From assembly GCA_963573315.1 (NCBI GenBank), contig OY752140.1:186001-250000 (forward strand): a stretch of 64,000 nucleotides of DNA, in the 5' to 3' direction. The notes under the pieces are model-generated. The model did not search any database, was not told the DNA's origin, and was given only the letters and a program-made list of their open reading frames with translations. Positions 33,201 to 43,748 of the stretch are shown piece after piece. This DNA comes from Entomortierella parvispora. Lineage: Eukaryota; Mortierellomycota; Mortierellomycetes; Mortierellales; Mortierellaceae. The translations under genes and the position numbers were made by a program. Numbering within the stretch: position 1 is the stretch's first letter; each line of letters opens with the position of its first letter.

Positions 33201-36200
33201 TTACGATGACCCTGCTGTCGAGACAGCCTTGGTGCCGGTGTTGGTTTGAATGAATTTTGCTATTTTTTGAAAAGAGAAGGGACAGAGTAGAGATGTGTCA
33301 GTGACCGTGCACGATGAAAAAACAGGGTATGGAGAACAGGAGACAGAGGAAGAAACTTACTGTAAAAGTTCAGGAAGTAGGCACCGAACAAGAACACACA
33401 CAGAACGGTAGGTCCAACACGGTCGTGGAATTGACGGTTGGGCTTTGTCGACAAGATGTTGGAGAGACGGATATGGAAGATACCCAAAGCGTACAACATG
33501 GCCAACAGTGTGATCACCGTCAAGACTGCTCCTGAAAGTCTCGTCATGTTGTTTCCAAAGTTCAGCAAGGTCAAAGAAATCTATTGTCACAAAAAGAGAG
33601 AGAGACGAAACGAGAAAGGTTTCATGGTTAGACACCATCGTGTATCAAGGTAAACTCCAAGACTTTTGTCCTTCTTTGAAACATTTGCAGTTTTGCTTTT
33701 GAACGACAAGGGGATCTGAGTTGAAACACTTACAGATCCGAGCAAGACCGAGAATTGCAGCCAGTTCAGGAATGTACGCTCGTTGGCAAAGAACACCTTG
33801 GGCTCCATCCGCACGGGCGCCTGGGCGCGCTTGGGTGCCGTCGATGTACGCTTCTCACGGAATCCAAACCGTTTGCGGCGGATCGTTGACTTCTTGCGCA
33901 AAAGCCCATCCTCATTCTCAGTGCTGCCATTGTTGCCATTGTTGCCGTTCTGATGGTTCATGCCGTTGTTCTTCTCAGTCATGAATGACTCGGATCCCAA
34001 CGACAAGTGTGAATCCCTGTTGTTAAGACGGTCGATCCAGGGTCTTGAGGGTGGTGCCATCAAGGCCTGGTTCGAGACTGTTGAGCCATTGTCCACTAAA
34101 GGATGAGACCCTGTCACACTCGCCTTCGAAGAGGCGACTCCCATGGGCTGGTTATAAAAGTTGGTAGGTTCGGTAGGGCGGCGGTTGGCGTTTTTCTCTG
34201 CCATCTTTTGCTGATATGTGGCTTTGTCCATTGTTTTTGGAATCTTGGGCTCAAACTCTGAGAGAGACTTGGCGCCAGCCACATTGGAATCCGAACCGCC
34301 CTCAATCAAGGCTCTGGGTGCAATTGGTGGGCGCAGGTTGATCTGAGGCGTACCCACAGGCCAGGCACGTGGCAAGAATGAGGTTAGACCGAAATCCGTG
34401 TTGGGGGGCTTGCGAATATCCTGATCCATCTGGGGCAACCAGAAGGGCAAGATCTGGATCTTGTCCTCCAACAACGTCGCCACACCGTGAATGTACTTTG
34501 AGAATCTTGGGCAGGACTCGACCAAGTGAGAGTTGATCAGCTCCACAATCCAGGCTGGAGGCTCCTGTCCGTGATGGGTCTGAAGCTTAACCTCCAAGAC
34601 GGCGTAAGGGAAACGGGTGATGTCCTCTGCAGGCAATTGCTTGAAGGGCCAGTCGATTCCAATGTCCTCTCGCTTCCAGTGGCTACCGGCACGGGCTCGT
34701 CCACCGTAGTCATCCTCACGAATCAATGCCAACTCGGTATCCAGTGAGATACGCACGCGGGCATCGTTGTGGAGCTGGAAAGCAGTGCGGCGGTAGAAAG
34801 CACGAATGGTTGGTCGCATCTTCTTGGTGACCAAGCTCTTTTGGACGTCGTTGGCGAGTTTCTGCATGACCTCGACATCCTTGACAGACTTTTGGCCACG
34901 AGAGCGAAGCTTGGCAAACTTGACATCCATGGTATATTCGCCCGAGAGGTAAGGGTTGATGTACTTTGTCTTGATGGGGAATCGCTCCTTGACACTCTGC
35001 TCGCCTGTCCATTTTTCACGATGGACCTTGCGCTCCAAGAAACACTGGCCGTTCTCAGTGGGGGTTGGTCCGTACCAGCGGATACGAATGGCCTGAGCCA
35101 TGTCGGACTTCTCCAAACGCCCTTGGTAACACTCAAAATCATCGGAATCAACATAGACAGAGGAAATGGCAGAGTCGTTTTCCTCGTACTCCTTCTTGGT
35201 ATTGAAAACGAGGACGGGCAGGTGCTTCATGATGACAAGTTTGACCTCAGTGATGTTGTCGGGGTGGACCCAGTACTTTGTGGTGTCACGCACGAACGCG
35301 TTCGAGTCCCAGTTGGCGAACTGGTCATCGCCCTTGAGCTTTTGACCACGGGCAGTGACGATGTGGTAGATGGAGGAGAGGCGGACAATAACGGCATCGT
35401 AGTTCTCCTTGTGGAAGGGCTTGGTATTGAGTCGGACGTGGAAGATGGACTTGAGCATCCATCCGGTTTGTTTCTATTTTTACAGGAGGGGGATACAGGG
35501 ACAGACAATGATGAAGAAACGTATTAATATCAGACTTTCATGCAGTCTGGCTGCGGTAAAAATAAACCTTGAGGAATCACAAGTCAGCTCGGTAAGACCA
35601 AAGGTGCCCCGTCCTCACGGTGCGTATTCGGTGCAGCCGAACAAACACTGGTGGCAATAAGCAGGTGCACGCGTTGGCAGAGAAGAAGAGGACAGAAATT
35701 GATGCCCAGGAAGATCCTGATACGAGCAAGGGAGGGGCAGCAGCGAGAAAACAGGGGAGTCTGGAAGGGGCACTGCCACAAGCCAGATCTTCTGGTCTGG
35801 GTCAAGCACCCAGCGTCGGGTCCAAAAAAAAAGAGTCGGGGGGCCAAACGTCCGTTCTGAACGATCAGGCTCTCCTGTTCTTTTTTTAATACCACGCCCA
35901 AGGCAGGCAGATGCAATGTGAGCAAGAGGGCCCATTTTCGCAAATCTGTCGTGTGGTGCAATCGCGGGTCTTTTGGAAAGAGAGGGGTACTGGACAGTGC
36001 CCTTGATCCCTTGTCGGGATCGGGAAGAGGGGGTGATTTGCTTTTCTTTTTGCGTTTGGTCGTGTGGTGTTGGATGTTGCAGGCCTGGTCTGGTCGTGTG
36101 CAGTGGCGGTGTTGGCGTGTGCCTTTGCCGGGAACGGATACTTTTTTTGCCCAAGCCCACAATTCAGACAAAGGAGATAAAGAAGGGGAAGGCAATTGAC

Positions 36201-36625
36201 AAGGGAAGTAAAAAAGGGACAGAGGATAACCATCATCTTACATCGTGCTTCTTGACGATCTTGAGGAAACCGGTGTAGTTGAGGCGGGTGTACTTTGCTA
36301 ACACATCGATCTCGGCCACCAATCGGTAGAGTTCAACCTCGAGTGCCCTCCATGTCTCCTCCTCTGCTCCGTTCTTCTTAAAGTCCTGAGCTTGGGTGCT
36401 ATAGAAGGAGAGCTTGCGGTGGACTTCACCAATCTTCACATTCTGGAAGCTGTAGACCTTCTCCAGCTCGCGCTCGAGCAATTCCACAAAGTAGCCCTCG
36501 TCTGTCTCTGTCCAGTGCTGCATGGCTGTACGGGTCTTGAGGACATTCTTGAGCTCGTCGTAAGAGATGTAGTTGAAGGACCATTCCGGTTGAATGGACT
36601 CTTCAAGGTGCTGTCCAAACTTCAT
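33201..36625 (-). CDS. VTC4: Vtc4 polyphosphate polymerase subunit (SPX - polymerase - DUF202)
   Basis: Four exons in transcription order, 36625-36242, 35473-33734, 33580-33361 and 33259-33201, give 800 residues. The SPX domain ([22 protein letters not shown]) fills residues 1-150 and senses inositol pyrophosphates. The catalytic tunnel domain spans about 180-480. It has [16 protein letters not shown], the substrate-binding RIRWYG (258-263), [27 protein letters not shown] and PYAVLEVKL, all features of Vtc4, the subunit that makes polyphosphate from ATP. A disordered, Asn/Pro-rich linker of about 170 residues precedes the C-terminal DUF202 module ([13 protein letters not shown] and three helices). 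Yeast Vtc4 is shorter (721 residues). The first intron is 768 nt, the longest in the window, and falls exactly after the SPX core. Confidence 0.95.
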
Positions 36626-36762
36626 GGCGGTGTGTATGTGTCAGGGATGATCTAGCTGGAAGAAATGAGACGTTTGAGTGTGAATGGGATGAATGGGAAG
36701 AAAAGGAGAGGGAGATGGCAGTTGGGTATGACACCATCCACTGGAACTAGTGCAAACAGAGA

Positions 36763-36813
36763 AGGCAGGCAAGCAGGCAAACAGGCAAACAGGCAAACAG
36801 GCAAGCAGGCAAG
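36763..36813 (+). repeat. AGGCAAAC/AGGCAAGC tandem repeat
   Basis: About six copies of an 8-bp unit (two AGGCAAGC, three AGGCAAAC and two more AGGCAAGC variants, with drift at the ends), located about 140 nt upstream of the VTC4 start codon. Confidence 0.8.
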
Positions 36814-37189
36814 CTTTCGCTTTGCTCTTTTTTGGTTTGTTTTTTCAGGGACAAGGCCAACCAAACACACGAACAGGGCGCCAACAGACCGCCAAACAGG
36901 CACACGACAAAAAAAAATTAACACGCTTAAACGGGGCACAAGTGTACGGGCGGGAGGAGGGTCACGAGGGGTCGCTTGGTGTGGAGGAGGGCACGGGGAG
37001 CACAGAGCGACCAGCAAAGTGGAGCTTTGGCCGATTGATTGTGAGTGAGTTGCGGTTTGGAATGTGGTACCTGGAAGGACAAGCGTGGGCTGAGGGGGGA
37101 AGAGAGTGCCTCAGATGGGGTATTGGAACGAACTAGCGAGAGAAGGGAAGGGGAAGGGAAGGGAAGAAAGAGGGCCACAGACGGAGAGA

Positions 37190-37275
37190 GAGTGTGTGTG
37201 AGAGAGAGAATGAGAGAGAAATGCAAGGAAGAGAGAGAAAGAAAGAAAGAAAGAAGGAAGGAAGGAAGGGAAGAA
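37190..37275 (+). repeat. GA-rich microsatellite (GAGA, GAAA, GAAG units)
   Basis: Successive GAGA, AGAA/GAAA and GGAA repeats in the VTC4 upstream region, forming a pure polypurine tract on the + strand. Confidence 0.75.
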
Positions 37276-40200
37276 AAGAAAGACGGAAGGGCAGGAAACA
37301 GCGACGGCGGCAGACGAGAGCAAAAGCGGGCGGACCAGGTGTGTAGTTAGTTTGCTGCCAGATTGAACCTCTTTTTCGTCTTGGGCAAGAACAACCCAAA
37401 TGTGTAAAAATAAAGACCCAGCGCCTCCACTCTCTCTTTTTCCCTCTCTTCCACTCTTCTCTTCCACTCTTCTCTTCTATCTTTCCGATATGTACGGACC
37501 CAACATGGAAGAGCACGACGAACGGTTGGAACAGTGACCGACTCTGCTTTGCTTTGGTCGGTGACGCTCTTCCCTTTTGCAATCTTGCGAATTTTGTCAT
37601 TGATAACAACAATGTTGTTCCGGTTCGTAGTGAAGCGCTCTCCCAATTGTTGCTGTTGTAGATTGTGAGGGAGGACGAGGGACCTTCAAAAAAAAAAAAA
37701 AAAAAGGGTACGGCCAAAAGGGATACCCATCTCCTGCTAAAAAAAACCAGAATCGAGGGTTGGAGATCGGGCTGGGGCTTGGACCACAGCAGACTCAATT
37801 AAGCCAGGAAGAAAGGCAGGAAAGAACAGCGGGAAAGGCAAGGATTGGGCAGTAACGAGATAGAATACGGGACATCATCATCATCGGCGCGCGTTGCCAT
37901 TATGGCTGTCCACGATAAAGATCGTAATCGCCGTACGAGAACAAGAAGGGGGGAGGCGAATCCCCGGTTGCAGCGACATTGGCGGTGACCTGGTATTGTC
38001 CTCCCCCTGTCTTTCGTCTAGATAGTCCTGTGTGTCCATCACGCACGCTAGCAGAGATCAATTGCCCAACCATTCAGCCATCCTCAATTGCTCTCAACCA
38101 CACAATTCCGCCTGCGATATGAATAGTACGACGCACACGACCAAATTAAAAAGAGAAGCTTGTGTGTGCAGGGGTAACAATAAATAGAATTTGCCTTCTG
38201 CACTCATTCATGTGGGCCAAAATCCCCGGGTCGCGATTTTTTCTGTGTGGCGCAAAAACCTGCATCCAAGGCAGTTGGGCGTCGCGCAAAACTCTTTTGC
38301 CGTTCTCTGTTCTCCACACCTCAGGCACTCTCTGCGCTGTATCGTGGCTGGACGCGGTTCCAAACACTCGAGCTCCCTCTTGCTTACAACTCCTCCTTTC
38401 TCTTAAAAGTCGTCATCCAGGAGGCAAAATCCCAAAGAAACCATAGTTACCACACTCGAAAGAGCGCGTGAGCAGGAAGGAACGAATCGCAATCTGGAGT
38501 AGTTCCTGAAAGGTTGCGAAAAGAGGGAGAAACCTGGAAAAATAGGAGGCGAACTGCATTGCAACGACAAAAAACTGAGAGATGGAAAGAGGAAAAGAGA
38601 GAGCGAGGATGTGTGGGTGCGTGGGTATGTAGGTCGGAGGGGAGGATGAGAGAGAGAAATTTAACACGGGAAATTACACGCCTGGTTGTGAGGGCGTGAT
38701 CCATCCGCGTCCAGATGGTGAATGTTGGATGTGCAGGGTGTGCGGAGCTCGGATTGGTAATCGGAGGACACACACCGATGGACAGGATTTCCGATTGACT
38801 GAATGAGAGAAAAGACCCTTACCCTGTAGTTTTGGATGGGTTGGTTGGTTTGGTGGAGTGAACCTGTGTGCGGATGAAGAGATTGGCGAAGAACTGAGCG
38901 TGTGATGCAGATGCAAGAATAAATACAAAGGTGGAAATACTGGACGAGTCAGGTACTGGACAACCGACAATGTGAAAAATGGTATGCTAGAGTAATGTGG
39001 GGGAAAGTGGCGAAAGAGAGAAGAAGAAAACCAATGCTGGGGTAGTGCAATTGGAAGACGAACGAGCGAACAAGAACGGTGAGGAGAAGAAAGAGCAAAA
39101 GAAAGGACAAAAGAAAGAAAGAAAGAGAGGTAGAGCAAAGAAGGAAGCACAAAAGAGTGTAGAGTGCAGAAAGCAAAACGGAACGGGCATCCTCAGAAAG
39201 TGTCGTTCGAGGGCTTCGTCTCGACTCAAGGGTCAATCCAAGGATCACGGTGGTCCAAACTGTTTTCGGGGTTTCCTCCGCTTCGGAATGATCCAAGGCA
39301 GGGTGCGCGACGAAGGAACTAGGGGTAATCGCTTCGTACCTTTACACAGGGGATCTTGAGATCTAGAAACACTGTCATTTGCCACCACTTTCATTGTTCT
39401 TTTAGCGTTGTCGAATGCTCTTCAGCACTAGTCATATTCATGATGGGATTCCTATCTGCGCTGCTCCTTGTACACCTTCCTGCACTCTTTCCGCTTCAAT
39501 CGTACGGCGATCGTGGCGTAGCCGTGGATGCAACCGACTAGCGCAAATCACGCAAGACACTTGCGTTGTCTTGTCCTTCTGAATGCAGGACATGTCCACA
39601 CCGATTCAATCTGCGCACACGACCAAGGAGAAAGAACCATAAACCAAATCAACAAAGGGTGGGCTTCGGGGGGTTCAACCAACAAGACAAAGGAGGTGCC
39701 TTCCAGCTCCTTCTATTTTTTGACACTCCTTGCTCACCCATTTTGCTTCTCATAATCCTCCTTGTTTCCTCTCGCCCCTTCCCTTTACTAGTGTTCCCTT
39801 TAAAAATGGCAAACGACTAGCAACATAGGACGAGGTGGAGATGCAGGTGGTTCACAGGCGAGGCATCAAGGGAGGATAACAGTCAATTGAAGTCATGCAT
39901 GGGTGTACTGTCATCGCCCGAGAGGAAGAGTGAAGCGGTCTGCACCAGGAGGAGAGAGACAGCGATGTGAAAACTCGGGCGATGGTTGTATTTTCTGCAG
40001 TTCATTTGGGCTTATGGTCAGGTCCTTGTCAAAGTTGGTCGTGTGAGTGGGAGCTGTCCAGAATGTTTGACCGGGCCTTCACGAATTTGGCAAATGTGCG
40101 AGGTGAGCGAGATTGGGGAGTCAGAGGGGAAGGCAAAGAGAGGAGAGATCCTTCCAGGAGAAAACCAGGATAATGGCCCGTGCCTCATTCGCATTGTATT

Positions 40201-41006
40201 ACCGAACCACACTGGCTTCTCTTCGTTAGGGCCAAGAGTGGACGGTGAACGGATGCCACACCATATCAAACAGCACTCCGGAACCCGGATCTGGACGCTG
40301 GAAGTACCGAATGTCTCCTTCCCAACGGTACTAGTTAAGGGTTTGATGAATGCAGGCAGGACGTTTGCTGCATTCTCTATGCAAGAGACTACTTTCTGTC
40401 TACAAGTGCTGACCACTTACTGTGTAAAAGACCGTGGGCTGCCGAGTGCTGACTCGTGGATGGAGTAAGCCATCCGTGAAGCACGAGTAAGCGAAAAAAG
40501 TTCAGAGAAATAAGCGGAGAATAGGATAGAGTTACTGGGTATGGCGGGGAGCGAGGCGATACAGACCTGAAGAGCCTGTGACCAAAACGGCAAGGACGAC
40601 AGGTGACGACGTTTGTTATTTCAGGATCCCCTGCAGTCTGACCTGTGTGCAGTGTCGACATACCGTCACTGTATGAACCACACTTGAAGTACCGACTCTG
40701 TCCCAAACCCCAGCCAGAAGTGAACGTCCAGAATACTGTGGCACCAATATGTGTACCAGGAGCGCAGGTAATGTAGTGTTCAATGTACGCCAGTGCTTTG
40801 TATTCCATGCAGCTGGGACCTCCATTATCGTCTTTATTTTTGTTTGTTAAGCAGCACGTCAGCAAACATGGTCATTGCATGTATATTGGCGGTACCTGTG
40901 GCAGTTGCAAGAGCCAAGAGAGCCATCCGGCAGCAGGGAGAAATCGAATTTCTCAGCGTTTATCCGCAGCCATCTTTATTTCCGAGTATGACCAGCAGTC
41001 TACAAT

Positions 41007-41025
41007 TACCGGTACAGTACCGGTA
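41007..41025. repeat. Perfect 19-bp palindrome TACCGGTAC-A-GTACCGGTA
   Basis: Nine-base arms separated by a single A. The symmetric ACCGGT core suggests a dimeric protein-binding site or a small hairpin. It lies about 0.9 kb upstream of the SLC49-like gene. Confidence 0.7.
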
Positions 41026-41925
41026 CGCCTCCTAGACGAAGCATTGAGAGAGTGTAATGATTCGCTTGACTCCAGTGGACTGAGCACAAAAAGAGAAAAG
41101 AACGGCTCTCCAGCTTCCTGCCCATCTTTGGGTTGCAGGCTAGTCTAAAAGATGGTGGGAGGAAGGACAAAGTCAGCCCGATTCATGGTCAGACAGACAA
41201 AATAGAAGGAAACCTGTGCTCAAACACGATGGAAGAGAGCATCGCAGGAGCTCTCAATTCTTTGTCAAGTCTATCTGGGAGGGCATGTCTGTGAGACAAA
41301 TGGCCTGGCGAAAGAAGAATGAATGTCCAAAGTGTCGTTGGTAGCACACATGGCGTGCGGGCATGGCATGGTTCGACAGGAGGGAGGAGTGAGGATTTGT
41401 TGCACACACCAACGGAGGTGCATTCGACAGCGATGGAGCTGGTGTCGCACAAGGAATACACAACATGCAGATAGCAATCAACGAATGAACAATAATTAAT
41501 GAAAACAAGATGACCAAGACAACAAGGGGACCAAGACCAACAACCCTTCCGCGACGCAAACAACAGCGATGGTCAACCTTTGGCGGAAGGCAAGGAAGGA
41601 GAACGAAATGAAGCAAGATGGATGGATCGCGGGGCGGTGATAGGTGTGATCGTTGCCCCTGTGTGAATTGGACGACCGCAATAAATCCCCCAGTTTTCTT
41701 TCACTTTCTCTCTTTCTTCTTTGTCCGTTGATCCTTCCCCCTTCCCCCTTCCTGCACACCCTGCCCTCTTTGCTGCGTGTGTGTCCATCCTCTCCCTTCT
41801 TCCTTGCCCGTCCCTACTCTCATCTCTCTCATTTTAACGACCAAGCTGGCCCTTGATCCTCATTCCAAAAAGTCAGAAACATCGCCAATCCCAATCTCCA
41901 CATTTGGTCTCAATCACTTTTCGAC

Positions 41926-43344
41926 ATGTCCGACACCGCCACCGTTGTCATGGCCCCTGAGCACGACCGGGTCGTCTACATGACCTACAAGAGGCGCTAC
42001 ATTGGCCTCTTTGCTATTGTTCTCCTCAACATTTCCACCGGATTTGTGTGGTTGACGTACTCGTCTGTACCTGACGCGGCGGCCGCCTACTTGAACTGCG
42101 ACAAGGATACCGTCAACCTGACCACGATCTTGTATTTCGTCGCCTACCTCTTCATGAGCCCCGTCTCGGGATGGATGTTTGAACGCCACGGTATCAAGCG
42201 TGCCTTGCTTTTTGGTGCCACCATCCAGCTTGTCGGTGCCCTCCTCCGTTATTTTTCCAACTTCATCGATTCAACACCCACCAACAATGGCGGCCGACTT
42301 GCCCTCACTCTCATCGGCCAGATCATTGCTGCTGCTGCCCAACCCTTCTTCTTGAACGTCCCCCCAAAGTTCGCTGCCGTCTGGTTCTCTGAGAATGGTC
42401 GTACCACCGCGACCATGATTGGCTCCGTCGCCAATGCTTTCGCTGCTGCCTTGGCTCAGCTCATCATTCCCGTCATCACCACCGACAAGGACACTATGGC
42501 TGCCTCGGTCCTGACCTGTGCTATCCTCTCTGTTGTTGCCTTTATCCCTGTCCTGCTCATGGCTGATCGTCCTCCCACACCTCCCTCGCCCTCGGCAGCC
42601 GAGGCTTTGTTGGTCACCTCGGAAGAGCCCTTCTGGATCAGTCTCAAGAAGGTCGGCACCAACAAGCAGTTCCTCATCCTCATGTTCATGTTTGGCACCT
42701 TTGTCGGCTTCTTCAACGCGTTCTCGTCGCTTATCTCCCAGTTTACTGCCCCCTACGGCTATTCGTCGAACGATGCCGGATATTTTGGAGCTGCCATGAT
42801 CGTCGCTGGTCTCGTTGGTGCTGGAATTTCAGGCCCTGTCATTGACCGTACCAAGCAGTACAAGAGCTTGTGCAAAGTCTTTGTCCCCATCGCCACGGCC
42901 TTTTACGTCATTTTTGTCTTTGTGGTCCGCAAGGACTTCTTTGGAGGAATCATTGGGGTCTCTGCTCTCCTGGGATTGTTCTCCTTTGCTCTTTTGCCTG
43001 TGTTCCTCGAGCTCGGTGTCGAGTGCACCTACCCTGTCACACCCGCCTCCTCAACCTCTCTCCTCTGGACTTCAGGACAGTTCTTTGCGGTCATTTTCTT
43101 GGTGATTCTTGGCAAGCTTCAGAATGACAAGAAGTCTGAAGAGACTGGCGTCAACCCTCCATTGATCTTTATTGCTGCGTGGTGCGTGCTTGCTACCATC
43201 CCCATCTACTTTTTCAAGAGCCCTTACCTCCGCATGGAGGCCGAGCAACGCTCGTACAGAAACGAGGACAACTCGACTCTGCCCAAAGAGATTTTGAGCG
43301 AGAAGGCCGAGTATCACAATGTCAGCCTTGAGGAGTCCAAGTAG
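41926..43344 (+). CDS. SLC49/FLVCR-like major facilitator transporter
   Basis: Single exon of 472 residues with about 12 hydrophobic segments. The first (YIGLFAIVLLNISTGFVWLTYSSVPDAAA) and the loop GWMFERHGIKRALLFGA fit the MFS A-motif region. The central loop has DRPPTPPSPSA, and the second half has GPVIDRTKQYKSL and LLGLFSFALLPVFLELGVEC. These elements match the human SLC49 family in order, particularly SLC49A3. SLC49 members move choline, ethanolamine or heme, and the substrate of A3 is not settled. It probably sits in the plasma membrane or an internal membrane. The lack of introns contrasts with most neighbours, but codon usage looks the same, so I do not infer transfer. Confidence 0.85.
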   Translation: MSDTATVVMAPEHDRVVYMTYKRRYIGLFAIVLLNISTGFVWLTYSSVPDAAAAYLNCDKDTVNLTTILYFVAYLFMSPVSGWMFERHGIKRALLFGATIQLVGALLRYFSNFIDSTPTNNGGRLALTLIGQIIAAAAQPFFLNVPPKFAAVWFSENGRTTATMIGSVANAFAAALAQLIIPVITTDKDTMAASVLTCAILSVVAFIPVLLMADRPPTPPSPSAAEALLVTSEEPFWISLKKVGTNKQFLILMFMFGTFVGFFNAFSSLISQFTAPYGYSSNDAGYFGAAMIVAGLVGAGISGPVIDRTKQYKSLCKVFVPIATAFYVIFVFVVRKDFFGGIIGVSALLGLFSFALLPVFLELGVECTYPVTPASSTSLLWTSGQFFAVIFLVILGKLQNDKKSEETGVNPPLIFIAAWCVLATIPIYFFKSPYLRMEAEQRSYRNEDNSTLPKEILSEKAEYHNVSLEESK

Positions 43345-43748
43345 ATTGTCCTTGCTTGTCCTCTGAGCTTCAGTTTCTCTGTCGTCGACATATACCATAT
43401 TCTCGTCGTAGATACCAAATCCCCTCGCAGTTTTCAATTACCCTAGAGCCAATAAATATCCAATTAGAGGTATATACTTCAGCGCGTGGAAAAGGGTATA
43501 GGTCGCAGACCAGACGAAACCTGTTTGAGCCTTGAGGGGCCGGGTCGAAGGATTTCCCTCCTCCTGAGGTAGTCACGTGCCTCTTCCGCTTGTCATTCTG
43601 GTTTTCCCTCTCACTTCACCTGCAGCCTTCACTCGCACCCATCTTCCTCTCCACTCCCCTCTTGCCTGCTCGTCGACGTCTTAATCCAGGCCGAGAGCAT
43701 TCTTTCAGAACAGTATCATCCTCACAGATTTTCTATTGCACAGGTGAA
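43345..43748 (+). promoter_or_regulatory. Intergenic region, promoter of CDC50
   Basis: A CACGTG hexamer lies near 43574-43579, followed by CT-rich leader sequence at 43600-43680. No gene. Confidence 0.45.

Larger units (their letters stand above)
36626..41925. other. Gene-poor 5.3-kb divergent intergenic region
   Basis: The VTC4 side (36626-39200) is purine-rich on + with simple repeats. It includes a CAGG/CAAA array at 36763-36813, GAAA/GAAG repeats at 37190-37275 and an A18 run at 37688-37705. The SLC49 side has pyrimidine-rich promoter sequence at 41700-41850. Many short frames exist but none has an ATG start with recognisable domains. A perfect palindrome lies at 41007-41025. No tRNA or other structured RNA was recognised. 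Confidence 0.55.

Noticed and set aside
34769-35527. 252-codon frame on the + strand over VTC4
   Set aside because: It mirrors the conserved polymerase-domain codons on the other strand and extends past the exon only by chance.
35584-36195. 203-codon minus-strand frame inside VTC4 intron 1
   Set aside because: Considered as a retained coding segment. The SPX end (KKHD) joins KQTGWMLK directly as in yeast Vtc4, so the frame is intronic.
36652-37017. Cys/Leu/Pro-rich frame over the CAGGCAAA repeat
   Set aside because: Generated by the tandem repeat (repeating ACLPVCLF); no start context or homology.
39986-40468. 160-codon open frame in the gene-poor region
   Set aside because: It starts at a non-ATG codon, has no domain, signal peptide or codon pattern, and no splice signals link it to other exons.
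41926-43344. Horizontal transfer of the intronless SLC49-like gene
   Set aside because: Codon use matches neighbouring genes and other single-exon genes (MUB1, IF-3) occur here. Lack of introns alone is weak evidence.
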